A stretch of DNA of 64,000 nucleotides from CAZWAP01 sp964632005 (GTDB lineage Bacteria; Planctomycetota; Phycisphaerae; Sedimentisphaerales; Anaerobacaceae): NCBI GenBank assembly GCA_964632005.1, contig CAZWAP010000009.1, positions 1 through 64,000 on the forward strand. Direction: 5' to 3'. The position numbers and the translations under genes were made by a program. Below the pieces are notes generated by a model. It was not told where the DNA came from. It saw only the letters and a program-made list of their open reading frames with translations, and made no database searches. Positions within the stretch are counted from its first letter, which is position 1; each line of letters begins with the position of its first letter. Below are positions 45,530 through 52,941 of the stretch, one piece after another.

Positions 45530-46078
45530 TCATATCTGCCTGACGGTTACATATATGTGGCAGGCCTTCTTCCGGATCGGATGCGCTCGTCCACGGTCCT
45601 TCGGCATCCACCGCTTCGTGCCGATCCTAACGCCTGCATCATCGACGCGGGCCTCACAGACGTACAGATTATCGACGTTCGCTCTCTGCTCGTCCGCGTC
45701 GGCAATGGCTGCCTTGAGCACCTTGTTGACCATCCCGGCCGCCCGCTTCTTCGTGAACTTCAGAATATCCATCGCATCCTGGACCGTTCGCCCGACTATC
45801 AATTGCGTCACAAGGCGAGCCTTCCTCGCAGAGATGGGCGCGAAGCGATACGACGAACGCCAGTCACAAAGGTCATTCTCTTCCACGCCCAGGGCATCGG
45901 CCAAGCGGCTGATATCTTCACTTCGCGGCTTGGGCTTGAACAACCCTTTTTGCCAGTTCTTGATCGCAACGAATGCCTCCTCCTCGTCGAGACCCGGCCT
46001 GGCCAAATGCCCGGCCAACAGGCGGATGTCGGCCCGCCGCCGCTCGCATAGCTCTCTAAATCTCTCAGCACTCAACAT
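45530..46078 (-). CDS. rplV: Ribosomal protein L22 with HTH-like N-terminal extension
   Basis: L22 lines the exit tunnel. The ordinary L22 domain begins at about residue 73 (YRFAPISARKARLVTQLI) and includes the tunnel hairpin region (RWMPKDRGRAHPIRK). The first roughly 72 residues are extra: a helical segment MLSAERFRELCERRRADIRL, followed by KNWQKGLFKPKPRSEDISRL ADALGVEENDL, whose spacing resembles a Cro/C1-type helix-turn-helix. Similar extensions occur in planctomycete L22 (recalled). 182 residues against about 110 in most bacteria. Confidence 0.95.
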   Translation of the reverse strand: MLSAERFRELCERRRADIRLLAGHLARPGLDEEEAFVAIKNWQKGLFKPKPRSEDISRLADALGVEENDLCDWRSSYRFAPISARKARLVTQLIVGRTVQDAMDILKFTKKRAAGMVNKVLKAAIADADEQRANVDNLYVCEARVDDAGVRIGTKRWMPKDRGRAHPIRKKACHIYVTVRQI

Positions 46079-46142
46079 ATACCAGTATCCCGCTGTCGCA
46101 GCTCACCGGTCCACCCGTCGTCAGGGCGAACCTACACCCAAC

Positions 46143-46412
46143 CTACTTTATCTTCTTGCTCGAATGGCCCCTGAATGTCCTCGTGGGCGAAAACTCGCCC
46201 AGCTTGTGGCCCACCATATCCTCGGTCACAAAAACCTTGTGGAAAAGCTTGCCGTTGTGAACCAGAAACGTAAAACCAACGAACTCGGGGATTATGGTGC
46301 ACCTTCGCGCCCAGGTCTTTATCGGCTCACGCGAGCCCGAATTCACCTGCTTGGTGACCTTGTTAAAGAGCTTTTCATCAACGTAAGGTCCTTTTTTAAG
46401 AGATCGTCCCAT
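46143..46412 (-). CDS. rpsS: Ribosomal protein S19
   Basis: Small-subunit head protein, 89 residues. MGRSLKKGPYVDEKL, TWARRCTIIPEFVGFTFLVH and GHKLGEFSPTRTFRGH are near-invariant. It lies between rplB and rplV as usual. Confidence 0.97.
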   Translation of the reverse strand: MGRSLKKGPYVDEKLFNKVTKQVNSGSREPIKTWARRCTIIPEFVGFTFLVHNGKLFHKVFVTEDMVGHKLGEFSPTRTFRGHSSKKIK

Positions 46413-46471
46413 TCTTCAAATCTCGATTTGCCCGATCAGGCAGGCCACCCCTGCAGGGGCCTGCCTTCAGG

Positions 46472-47305
46472 TTATCTCTTACTTTTTCGTCTCCGAATGA
46501 TTCTCTTACTGCTCGGCTTGCGCGGATTCCTTGTCTTGCCGCCTTTTGCAAGCACGCCCGTCGGCGAACAGGGATGCCGCCCTCCGTTTGCTCGACCTTC
46601 TCCACCGCCCATCGGGTGGGCAACAGGGTTCATCGCCTTTCCCCGAACGTGCGGTCTACGGCCCATATGGCGCCTTCGCCCGGCCTTGCCCAGACGCACG
46701 TTTTGATGGTCGGGGTTACTCAACCGGCCTATCGTCGCCCGGCACTCCTTGCGGATCATACGCATCTCGCCGCTCGGCAGGACAATCGTCACCCAATCTC
46801 CCTCTTTGGCAACGATCCTCGCTGCGTTCCCCGCCCCCCTCACGAGCTTCCCCCCCTGACCGGCGATCAGTTCAATGTTGTGAATCTCCATGCCGGAGGG
46901 AATCGCCGAAAGCGGCATCGCGTTGCCTGTCTTCGGCTCGCAGGACAGACCGCTCTCGACCCGGTCGCCCGTCTTGATGCCCAACGGCGACAGAATGTAT
47001 CTCTTCTCTCCGTCGGCATAGTGCAACAGGCTGATAAAACAGTTCCTGTTAGGGTCGTACTCGACGGTCGCAACCGTAGCCGGGACGCCATCCTTGTCGC
47101 GTTTGAAATCGATGACGCGATAGATCTTCCGCGCACCGCCGCCCCGAAAGCGACTGGTAGTAACGCCGTGGTGGTTTCGCCCGCCGTTCTTCTTCAGCCG
47201 CTTGCAGAGCGACTTCTCGGGCTTGCACGCGGTCAACTCCGTGTAATCATTCACCGAGCTGTTCCTGCGACCTGCGCTTGTCGGTTTGTACACTCGAATG
47301 CCCAT
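46472..47305 (-). CDS. rplB: Ribosomal protein L2
   Basis: Large-subunit protein next to the peptidyl-transferase centre, 277 residues. RNA-binding domains run from about 40 to 240. The conserved histidine region NPVAHPMGGGEGR is intact, with GRRPHVRGKAMNP before it. The N-terminus GIRVYKPTSAGRRNSSVNDY matches the family. It follows rplW. Confidence 0.97.
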   Translation of the reverse strand: MGIRVYKPTSAGRRNSSVNDYTELTACKPEKSLCKRLKKNGGRNHHGVTTSRFRGGGARKIYRVIDFKRDKDGVPATVATVEYDPNRNCFISLLHYADGEKRYILSPLGIKTGDRVESGLSCEPKTGNAMPLSAIPSGMEIHNIELIAGQGGKLVRGAGNAARIVAKEGDWVTIVLPSGEMRMIRKECRATIGRLSNPDHQNVRLGKAGRRRHMGRRPHVRGKAMNPVAHPMGGGEGRANGGRHPCSPTGVLAKGGKTRNPRKPSSKRIIRRRKSKR

Positions 47306-47336
47306 AAACCTTCACCCCGTCGGACGCGACCGACGC

Positions 47337-47615
47337 TTAGAACAGATCTATGTGAAACTCCGGCTTGAGATAAACGACCGCCTTTTTCCAGTTCGATGTC
47401 CTGCCGAAGCTCCTGCCCCTGCGGCGATATTTGCCCCTGCGATTGGCTGTCCTGACCTTATCAACCTTAACGTTGTAAATCCTTTCGATGGCGTTCTTTA
47501 TCTGGGTCTTGTTGGCCTGGATGTTCACCTCGAAGGAGTATGCACCTCTTGTGTTGGCCAGGTGCATCCCCTGCTCGGTGATCAACGGCCGAATTATCAC
47601 GCTATAATCGTCCAC
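47337..47615 (-). CDS. rplW: Ribosomal protein L23
   Basis: A tunnel-exit protein and docking site for trigger factor and SRP, 92 residues. Conserved IIRPLITEQGMHL, YSFEVNIQANKTQIKNAIE and VDKVRTANRRGKYRRRGR are present. The order is rplD-rplW-rplB as in most bacteria. Confidence 0.96.
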   Translation of the reverse strand: MDDYSVIIRPLITEQGMHLANTRGAYSFEVNIQANKTQIKNAIERIYNVKVDKVRTANRRGKYRRRGRSFGRTSNWKKAVVYLKPEFHIDLF

Positions 47616-47624
47616 AACACCACC

Positions 47625-48263
47625 TTACTGATTCTCTTCCGCCCGATCCTTTTCCAGAACCGACAGAAACGCCTCCTTGGTAAAAAGCATCTTCTTGTGC
47701 CTGCAGATCTCCCCGGCATTCAACTGGGCCACCGGCATAACCGCGATCCGCGGTAGATTGCTGGCCGACTTGCAGAGATTCCGATCGTACTCCCCGACGG
47801 TAACGAGACAGCTGCGGTCAATCTTCAGGTTTTTCAGAACCGCCTGCAAGTCCTTCGTTCGCGGTTTCCCAAAGGCCAGCCTGTCGACCACAACCACGTT
47901 GTTGCTCTGCAGCTTTGCCAGTATGGCCGAGTCCCTGGCCAGCCTCCGCTGCTTTTTCGGCATCCGTTTTCTGAAGTCCCTGGGCACCTTGGCAAACGTA
48001 ACCCCACCACCGACGCGCTTGCCAGTGCGGCTGTTGCCAACGCGGGCGTACCCGGTACCTTTCTGCCTATACAGTTTTCGGCCGGAGCCGGCCACCATGC
48101 TTCTGCCCTTCGTCGCCGCCGTCCCCACGCGGTTATTGGCCTGATACATAACAATGGCCTGTTTGAGCAACGCATACCGAACCGAGCCGCCCAGGGCCGA
48201 CTCATTCACCTCAAGGCTCTCGACCTCCTGGCCATCCTGGTTATATACAGCCAAATTGATCAT
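47625..48263 (-). CDS. rplD: Ribosomal protein L4
   Basis: Large-subunit tunnel protein, and in E. coli the repressor of its own operon. 212 residues. Visible: GSVRYALLKQAIVMYQANNR, the extended loop RQKGTGYARVGNSRTGKRVG, and the C-terminal domain. No clear counterpart of the E. coli leader structure was identified, so autoregulation is only a family expectation here. Confidence 0.96.
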   Translation of the reverse strand: MINLAVYNQDGQEVESLEVNESALGGSVRYALLKQAIVMYQANNRVGTAATKGRSMVAGSGRKLYRQKGTGYARVGNSRTGKRVGGGVTFAKVPRDFRKRMPKKQRRLARDSAILAKLQSNNVVVVDRLAFGKPRTKDLQAVLKNLKIDRSCLVTVGEYDRNLCKSASNLPRIAVMPVAQLNAGEICRHKKMLFTKEAFLSVLEKDRAEENQ

Positions 48264-48284
48264 CGCAAATCATCCACGCAGCAA

Positions 48285-48935
48285 TTACTCGGTCCTCTTG
48301 GCGGTGCGGACGATACAGTATCCGCCGGCCGGCCCCGGCACCGAACCTTTGACCACCAGAAGGTCCCTCTCCTCGTCGATAGAGACCACCTCGTGGTTCT
48401 TCGTCGTAACCCGGCGATGGCCCAGGTGACCCGCCATCCGTTTGCCCTTCTTCGGGCCGCCGCCACCCCCGGCGTTGCTCGCAAAGCTCGAAATCGAACC
48501 GGGCGCCCGGTGCTTCCGCTCCGTACCGTGCGAAGCCGGAAAGCCCCCAAAGCCGTGACGCTTCATCACGCCGGCGAAGCCCTTGCCCTTGCTGGTCCCC
48601 ACGACATCCACGAACTTGCAGCCCGCAAAGACGCTAACGGTCAGAGACTCCCCAGGCTTGCATTCCGGCTCAACCTCGTCGGGCAAACGCATTTCCCTGA
48701 CAAACTTCTTCGGGACGGTGTTGGCCTTCCTCGCACTGCCGAGCTGCGGATTCTTTCTTCGAGAAGGCTTGACGTCCTCGAAGCCCAACTGAACAGCGTT
48801 GTACCCGTCAGTTTCGGTGGTCTTGACCTGCATTACAACGCACGGCCCAGCCTGTATTACGGTAACAGGCAGCAGCTCGCCGGACTCGGCGTAAACCTGA
48901 GTCATCCCGATCTTTTTGCCCAACAGCATTGCCAT
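48285..48935 (-). CDS. rplC: Ribosomal protein L3
   Basis: Large-subunit protein whose loop reaches the peptidyl-transferase centre, 216 residues. MAMLLGKKIGMTQVY at the start and the core signature GFAGVMKRHGFGGFPASHG are diagnostic. The ATG at 48935 is chosen over one two codons upstream. Confidence 0.96.
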   Translation of the reverse strand: MAMLLGKKIGMTQVYAESGELLPVTVIQAGPCVVMQVKTTETDGYNAVQLGFEDVKPSRRKNPQLGSARKANTVPKKFVREMRLPDEVEPECKPGESLTVSVFAGCKFVDVVGTSKGKGFAGVMKRHGFGGFPASHGTERKHRAPGSISSFASNAGGGGGPKKGKRMAGHLGHRRVTTKNHEVVSIDEERDLLVVKGSVPGPAGGYCIVRTAKRTE

Positions 48936-49013
48936 AATCACTTACCCTGCGACCCACGTCGCGGCTCCAACCACCCCTGCTCAAGGCCGGAACACAACCT
49001 GCCAGGCCAAATA

Positions 49014-49328
49014 TCACGCCTTAATCCGAACAAACACCCCAGCAGGCACGACCAGGCGATTGAGCACCTCAACGGTCCGCGCATTCGCCTCGTAGATGTC
49101 GATCAGCCGTTTGTGAGTCCGAAGCTCGAACTGCTCGCGCGACTTCTTGTCGATATGAGGACTACGCAAGACCGTGTATCTTTCGATCCTCGTCGGCAGC
49201 GGCACCGGACCGCTCACCCGGGCATTGGTCTTTCGCGCGTGCTCAACGATCTCACGAGCAGAGGCATCAAGAGCCCTGTGGTCGTAGGCCTCCATTCTAA
49301 TTCTTATTCTTTCGGTCTCAGTGGCCAT
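49014..49328 (-). CDS. rpsJ: Ribosomal protein S10
   Basis: Small-subunit head protein and, as NusE, partner of NusB in antitermination. 104 residues; IRIRMEAYDHRALDASAREI and the long loop VLRSPHIDKKSREQFELRTH are diagnostic. First gene of the S10 cluster, with a leader of about 430 nt from the promoter at 49761-49789. Confidence 0.97.
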   Translation of the reverse strand: MATETERIRIRMEAYDHRALDASAREIVEHARKTNARVSGPVPLPTRIERYTVLRSPHIDKKSREQFELRTHKRLIDIYEANARTVEVLNRLVVPAGVFVRIKA

Positions 49329-49727
49329 AGCTTCTTATGGCTTTTCCCCGCGCTGCTGTCTTCCCCCTGGAGCACCGCCCCACCAACAGCTCGCGCTGTA
49401 CATATCGTCCGATTCTACCGATCTGAAGCTTCCTGAGAGCTTGAACTCAATAAGCCTACCGCCGGACAATGTAAAAAATATACCCTTGCCGTGGCTAATC
49501 CGGTATCAGCCAGGCTCTATATACCAATGCTTGATTTCGGCAGGAAAGGCTTTTGTTAATCCGCCTTCCTTAAGATTCCGGGCTGGGACCGGCTTTTCCA
49601 GCCCCCTGGAAAGCCCGGCGTGGGCCTCCAGCACACCCCAAAGTCTTACTCAGACTACCAACTAACCATCCCTGACTGTCACATTAGAGAAGATATGCCA
49701 CAGCCCAACTTACCCACGCAAAGTCTT

Positions 49728-49789
49728 CCTTGACAATGCTCGCTACGGCTGAAACCCTGAAGTTTAGGCCAACAGCCGACCATTGTCAA
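49728..49789. repeat. Inverted repeat framing the S10 promoter
   Basis: CTTGACAATG (49728-49737) and CATTGTCAAG (49781-49790) are perfect 10-bp complements. Inside them CGGCTG and CAGCCG also pair. The right arm overlaps the promoter's -35 box; the left arm falls about 20-30 bp past the start site. Confidence 0.6.
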
Positions 49790-49832
49790 GCGAACGCAAA
49801 AATTTTTTTGAAAAAAATCAAAATTTTTTAAG
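49761..49832 (-). promoter_or_regulatory. S10-operon promoter with UP-like A/T tract
   Basis: Minus strand: TTGACA (49789-49784), 17 bp, TAAACT (49766-49761). An A/T run (49797-49832, almost pure A and T) lies 8 bp upstream of the -35 box, where the alpha-CTD binds in UP-element promoters of rRNA and r-protein operons. Confidence 0.7.
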
Positions 49833-49836
49833 CCGA

Positions 49837-51912
49837 TCAGATAATTAGTTCCTGGGTCATCTGCTCAGGTACCTTTTCATAGGCCAGCGGCTCCATAGTA
49901 AAGGAACCTCTGCCCCCCGTAGCGCTGCGGATCTCGCTGGAATAGCCGAACATCTCCACCAACGGAACCTTGGCGTCGATTACCTGCATATTCCCGTGTA
50001 CCCGACAGCCCACGATCAGGCCCCTCTTGGCCAGCAGACTCCCCTGGACAGCCCCGAAACTGGCCTGGGGGACAATAGCCTGCAGCCGCATCACCGGCTC
50101 AAGAAGGACTGGACCGGCCTCTTGAAGGGCCTTTTCGACGGCGACCCCGGCCGCCTGCTCAAAGGCTATGCTCGACGAGTCCACCGAGTGGAAAGAGCCG
50201 TCAATCAGCGTAACCTTAACTCCCAAAACAGGATAGCCTGCCAGCACCCCGCAGCCCAGAGCGTCTCTGGCGCCCCTTTCAACGTCTGGAACGAAGTGCC
50301 TCGGCACAGCGTCAGCCGGGGCCTTGCACTCGAACCTAATATCGTTTGCCCAGTGCCCATCCTCCGTCATAATCGGCTCAAGGACAAGCACGACGTGGCC
50401 GTACTGGCCACGCCCCCCTGTCTGACGTACAAACCTGCCTTCGCCCTGTGCCGGCCGGGTGATGGCCTCCCTGTAGGCTACACGGGGCTTGCCAACCCTG
50501 ATATTGACCCCTTTTTCCTTGGCCAGCTTGTGCTGGAGCACCTCCAGATGCAGCTCGCCCATACCGCTGATGATGGTCTGGCCCGTCTCCGGGTCGACTT
50601 TGCACTCAAAAGTGGGGTCTTCACGTCTCAACTCTGCCAGCGCATCGGCCAATTTCGCCTTCTCCGCGGCCGTCCTGGGTTCTATCGACATATTCATAAC
50701 CGTGGCGGGGAAGCTGATACTGGGCAGCAGCACAGGTCGTCTTGGATCGCATATCGTATCGCCGGTCAGCGTCTGCTTGAGCCCCACCACCGCCACAATA
50801 TCCCCTGCAGAGGCCGAGTCGATAATCTTGCGGTCTTTGGCGTGCATCTCGAAGATCCGGGTAATGTTTTCCCGCTTGTTGCGATTTGCGTTCAGCACCC
50901 GCGTGCCGGATTTCAGCCTGCCCTGATATATGCGGAGGAAGCTCAGGTCCCCGTGCGCATCGCTGGTGATTTTGAATGCCAGGGCGACCACAGAACCACC
51001 AGGGTCGCACTTGATGCGGATTTCCTTGTTCTTATCGGACGGATGGTGCCCAACCAGGGCAGGCTTGTCCAGAGGTGAGGGCAGGTAGGCAACGACCCCG
51101 TCAAGAAGCCTCTGTACACCGATGTATTTCAGGGCCGAGCCCACAAAAACCGGATGGAGCGCGCCGGCGAGGGTGCCCTTTCTGACGGCACGGCAGATCA
51201 TTTCTGCCTCGACCGGCTTGTCGTTCACATAACGGTCCATCAGCTCCTCATCGTGCTCGGCCGCCAGCTCGATCATTTCGAGCCTGCGCCGTTCGGCCAT
51301 CTGCCGCAGCTCCTCGGGAATCTCGGTTTCCTCAAAGACAGCCCCCATTGCCTCTGCCTTGTAGAAAACAGCCTGCATCGTGACCAGATCGATGACACCC
51401 GAGAAGGAATCCTCGGCACCGATGGGAAGCTGAAGGACGGTCGGGTTGGCAAGGAGCTTATCGCGGATGCTCTCGACGGACATCTCGAAGTCGGCGCCGG
51501 TCTTATCCATCTTGTTGACGAAACACAGGCACGGTAACCCGTACTTACGTCCCTGCCTCCAGACGGTCTCGCTCTGGGCTTGAACACCTTCGCTGCCGTC
51601 GAAAACAGCAACTGCGCCGTCAAGAACCCTCAAGGACCTCTCCACTTCGGCGGTGAAATCAATGTGCCCCGGCGTGTCGATGAGATTGATTTCAAAGCCC
51701 TTCCAGGGGCACTTGGTAGCGGCTGAAGTGATGGTAATGCCCCTTTTCTGCTCCTCCTCCATATAATCCATTACGGCGGTGCCCTCGTGGACCTCGCCCA
51801 TTTTGTGGGTCTTGCCCGTATAGTAGAGTATGCGCTCGGTGACCGTGGTTTTCCCGGCATCGATATGAGCCATTATCCCGATGTTGCGGAGTTTTTCCAA
51901 GTTAACGGCCAT
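49837..51912 (-). CDS. fusA: Elongation factor G
   Basis: GTPase that drives tRNA-mRNA translocation, and ribosome recycling with RRF. 691 residues in five domains. G1 AHIDAGKTT, G3 DTPGHIDFT and G4 NKMDKTGA are visible, then domain II, and domain IV (GGRGQYGHV, about 510). The only EF-G gene in the window; it lies after an intrinsic terminator that follows rpsG. Confidence 0.97.
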   Translation of the reverse strand: MAVNLEKLRNIGIMAHIDAGKTTVTERILYYTGKTHKMGEVHEGTAVMDYMEEEQKRGITITSAATKCPWKGFEINLIDTPGHIDFTAEVERSLRVLDGAVAVFDGSEGVQAQSETVWRQGRKYGLPCLCFVNKMDKTGADFEMSVESIRDKLLANPTVLQLPIGAEDSFSGVIDLVTMQAVFYKAEAMGAVFEETEIPEELRQMAERRRLEMIELAAEHDEELMDRYVNDKPVEAEMICRAVRKGTLAGALHPVFVGSALKYIGVQRLLDGVVAYLPSPLDKPALVGHHPSDKNKEIRIKCDPGGSVVALAFKITSDAHGDLSFLRIYQGRLKSGTRVLNANRNKRENITRIFEMHAKDRKIIDSASAGDIVAVVGLKQTLTGDTICDPRRPVLLPSISFPATVMNMSIEPRTAAEKAKLADALAELRREDPTFECKVDPETGQTIISGMGELHLEVLQHKLAKEKGVNIRVGKPRVAYREAITRPAQGEGRFVRQTGGRGQYGHVVLVLEPIMTEDGHWANDIRFECKAPADAVPRHFVPDVERGARDALGCGVLAGYPVLGVKVTLIDGSFHSVDSSSIAFEQAAGVAVEKALQEAGPVLLEPVMRLQAIVPQASFGAVQGSLLAKRGLIVGCRVHGNMQVIDAKVPLVEMFGYSSEIRSATGGRGSFTMEPLAYEKVPEQMTQELII

Positions 51913-51973
51913 TATCCCTGTCTCGTGCGTCTGACCGGCGGCCCGCAGGTCACCGGCAAATCACCAACTTGAT

Positions 51974-52018
51974 AAAAAAACTGCCACGGTCATCATCTCA
52001 AAGCGAACCGTGGCAGTT
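51974..52018 (-). terminator. Intrinsic terminator between rpsG and fusA
   Basis: Minus strand: a perfect 12-bp stem AACTGCCACGGT / ACCGTGGCAGTT with a 16-nt loop, followed by a run of seven T. It would end most rpoBC-rpsLG transcripts before fusA. Confidence 0.8.
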
Positions 52019-52032
52019 GTAATCGGCCCCTA

Positions 52033-52506
52033 CTACCAGGCGAAATGGGCAAACGCCTTATTCGCCTCCGCCATTCGGTGCACATTCTCTCTGGTGGTCA
52101 TCGCACCACCGTGCCCGTTGTAAGCGTCTATCAGCTCGGATGCGAGTCGTTCGCACATCGGCTTGCCCTTCTTGCCCCTGGCAGCCTGTAGAATCCACCT
52201 GAAAGCAAGAGATTGTTGGCGCTTCGGGCTTACCTGCATAGGGACTTGGTAACTGGCACCGCCGACACGCTTGCTGCGGACCTCGATCATCGGCTTGACA
52301 TTGTTCACCGCCTTTTCGAAGACCTCGAGCGGCTGAGCGTCCGCAACCTTCTTGGCCACTATGTCCATCGCATCGTAGAAGACCCGCTGGGCGGTGCTTT
52401 TCTTGCCGTCCCACATCATACAGTTAATAAACTTCGAGACGAGCTTGCTGTCGTACCTCGGATCAGGCTTTAGCTGCTCACCCGATTTCGTGAATCTTTT
52501 TGCCAT
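52033..52506 (-). CDS. rpsG: Ribosomal protein S7
   Basis: Head-nucleating 16S-binding protein, 157 residues. KFINCMMWDGKKSTAQRVFYDA, the MIEVRSKRVGGASYQVPMQV segment and ENVHRMAEANKAFAHFAW end identify it. It follows rpsL after 30 bp and is followed by a terminator. Confidence 0.97.
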   Translation of the reverse strand: MAKRFTKSGEQLKPDPRYDSKLVSKFINCMMWDGKKSTAQRVFYDAMDIVAKKVADAQPLEVFEKAVNNVKPMIEVRSKRVGGASYQVPMQVSPKRQQSLAFRWILQAARGKKGKPMCERLASELIDAYNGHGGAMTTRENVHRMAEANKAFAHFAW

Positions 52507-52536
52507 ATTCGCGTACCTGGTTTTGACACCCCCGGC

Positions 52537-52905
52537 TTACGTCTTTTTCGCGCCGTACTTGCTCCTGCCCTGCTTGCGACCCGTAACACCAGCACAGTCA
52601 AGAACTCCGCGGATAATGTGGTAGCGGACACCAGGCAGGTCGCGGACCCGCCCGCCCCGGATCAGAACCGTACTGTGCTCCTGCAGGTTGTGGTCGATGC
52701 CGGGGATGTAGGCAGTAACCTCCTTGCCGTTTGTCAGCCTGACACGGGCGATCTTCCGCAGAGCCGAATTAGGCTTCTTGGGCGTTTGCGTCCTGACTAT
52801 CAGGCACACACCGCGTTTTTGCGGCGAACCGCTGATGTCAGAGATGCGCTTACGACGCTTCGATTTTGCCCTCGGGCGTCTGACTAATTGGTTAATAGTC
52901 GGCAT
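52537..52905 (-). CDS. rpsL: Ribosomal protein S12
   Basis: Decoding-centre protein, 122 residues. TPKKPNSALRKIARVRLTNG carries the lysine that is the site of streptomycin-resistance changes, present as wild type. The second loop GGRVRDLPGVRYHIIRG is also unaltered. Immediately follows rpoC. Confidence 0.97.
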   Translation of the reverse strand: MPTINQLVRRPRAKSKRRKRISDISGSPQKRGVCLIVRTQTPKKPNSALRKIARVRLTNGKEVTAYIPGIDHNLQEHSTVLIRGGRVRDLPGVRYHIIRGVLDCAGVTGRKQGRSKYGAKKT

Positions 52906-52941
52906 AATCGCTATCTCTCAATGTACTTTACAACGGACAAC

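Larger units (their letters stand above)
49329..49836 (-). promoter_or_regulatory. fusA-rpsJ intergenic region: S10-operon leader
   Basis: About 508 bp without a supported gene. It carries the S10 promoter and its A/T-rich tract near the fusA end (49761-49832), then about 430 nt of leader. No tuf gene is present. Within the leader, GGTATATAGAGCC and several G/C-rich inverted segments occur, but I did not find an obvious terminator or a known r-protein leader fold. Confidence 0.55.

Noticed and set aside
44427..46706. Long plus-strand open frame opposite rplP to rplB
   Set aside because: It crosses several conserved minus-strand ribosomal genes, has low-complexity composition and no start signal.
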